Shown here: piece by piece, positions 63,253 through 64,000 of the stretch
Layout: every line of letters begins with the position of its first letter
Position numbering within the stretch: position 1 is the stretch's first letter
Assembly (NCBI GenBank): GCA_951799425.1
Contig: OX637402.1
Span: 21,465,844 to 21,529,843 of the forward strand
Length of the DNA: 64,000 bases
Source of the DNA: Ilex aquifolium
Lineage: Eukaryota; Streptophyta; Magnoliopsida; Aquifoliales; Aquifoliaceae
Direction: 5' to 3'
Notes under the pieces: generated by a model
Told to the model about the DNA's origin: nothing
What the model saw: the letters and a program-made list of their open reading frames with translations, nothing else
Database searches by the model: none
Program-made: the position numbers and the translations under genes

Positions 63253-64000
63253 AGGGGCAGAGCCAGAGTCCGTTTCCGGTGGGGGCAATCATTAAGTTGA
63301 GGGGAACAACTAAAGAGCAATCATCAAAATTTACTGTCTTGCAAATATGAGTATTTTGCAATTTACACTATTTATAAAGTAATTCTTCATGGTAATTTTT
63401 AACTTTGCTGCTTTAAAAGTTTTTCACGCATAAATTACACCCAAAAAGGTAGAACCTAATTAAGAAAAGTTATATGAAAGTTATTTTATAGAAAGTACTA
63501 GTATTAGTATAATTTTCATAGAAAATGTTATTTTGTAAACAAACTATAAATAGACATGTCAACCATCAAATTTTAAGTGATTCAAATCCAAGTTTGCTTT
63601 GAAAACTCAAATTTGAATATGATCTGATTATCCATCAGATTTTCTCTTTACAATTCATATCCATATCCATTAAATATTAAAAATTTGATCGAAAACTAAA
63701 TCTTATATATACATGTATGTGCATGTGTTTTTGTGAATCGTTCACGATTCACAAGTAGGTCAAATTTTGGTATTTCCAAATCTAAATTCTTGAAATATAA
63801 TAGCATATTCGAATTTGGATTATCAATTAAACATATCAATCCATATCTAGATAATCGAATGCAGAGGATGATGAGTTTGGAGATTAAATGATTGAATTCT
63901 ATTCACCTCTTGTTTATAAGGAGGTGTTGAAGTCAGTAGCACATTGCTTTGTGATGATCAATTTAGAAGCTGAGTTATTGTATGAATTGCTTTTTCAAAT
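63253..64000 (+). mobile_element. Possible hAT element 5' end (partial)
   Basis: CAGGGGCAGAGCCAGAGTCC at 63253, followed by GGTGGGGGCAA, resembles a very common plant hAT terminal sequence (CAGGGGCGGAGCCA type). No matching right end lies in the window, so the extent is unknown. Confidence 0.35.

Overview
This is a flowering-plant nuclear window, almost certainly from a dicot. The evidence is AT-rich DNA, GT-AG introns from under 100 bp to several kb, four plant-type protein-coding genes, and abundant plant transposons (Helitrons, MULE, hAT MITEs, copia, gypsy, L1-type LINE). I could not name the species.

Genes, left to right. (1) A minus-strand nuclear-type DnaJ-domain protein has five visible exons between 464 and 4922; its J domain runs off the left edge. 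(2) A complete plus-strand GASA/snakin cysteine-rich secreted peptide gene has four exons, 9995-12293. (3) A minus-strand mTERF-family protein has its last exon at 13542-14123, a probable first coding exon at 17615-17683 and a possible 5' UTR exon near 22931-23150. (4) A plus-strand DUF616 (TOD1/MUCI70-type) Golgi membrane protein starts at 46463. Four of its exons are visible to 56883, and the rest lies beyond the right edge. From memory, GASA2/GASA3, an mTERF gene and a DUF616 gene are also neighbours on Arabidopsis chromosome 4 (At4g09600-At4g09630), so this looks like conserved microsynteny stretched by transposons.

Between genes 3 and 4 lies a 23-kb transposon block. A composite Helitron occupies about 24.3-34.1 kb and contains a 5'-truncated L1-type LINE flanked by a perfect 19-bp target-site duplication. 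It is followed by an inverted-repeat element, a gypsy pol remnant and a decayed Helitron. Then comes a 6.8-kb Mutator-like element (39433-46209) with long terminal inverted repeats and a perfect 9-bp target-site duplication. The MULE holds two convergent genes, both broken: a mudrA-type transposase (PB1-like, MULE, SWIM and zinc-knuckle parts) and a small GRF-type zinc-finger/coiled-coil/membrane protein. A gypsy-type solo LTR with a 5-bp duplication sits inside it. The MULE ends 253 bp upstream of the DUF616 start codon.

Other insertions sit in introns or between genes: a 123-bp Helitron in a DnaJ-gene intron, a 133-bp hAT MITE with an 8-bp duplication in a GASA intron, a near-palindromic 1-kb foldback element at 7.3-8.3 kb, and copia remnants in introns of the mTERF and DUF616 genes. 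No RNA genes, CRISPR arrays or bacterial-type features were found.
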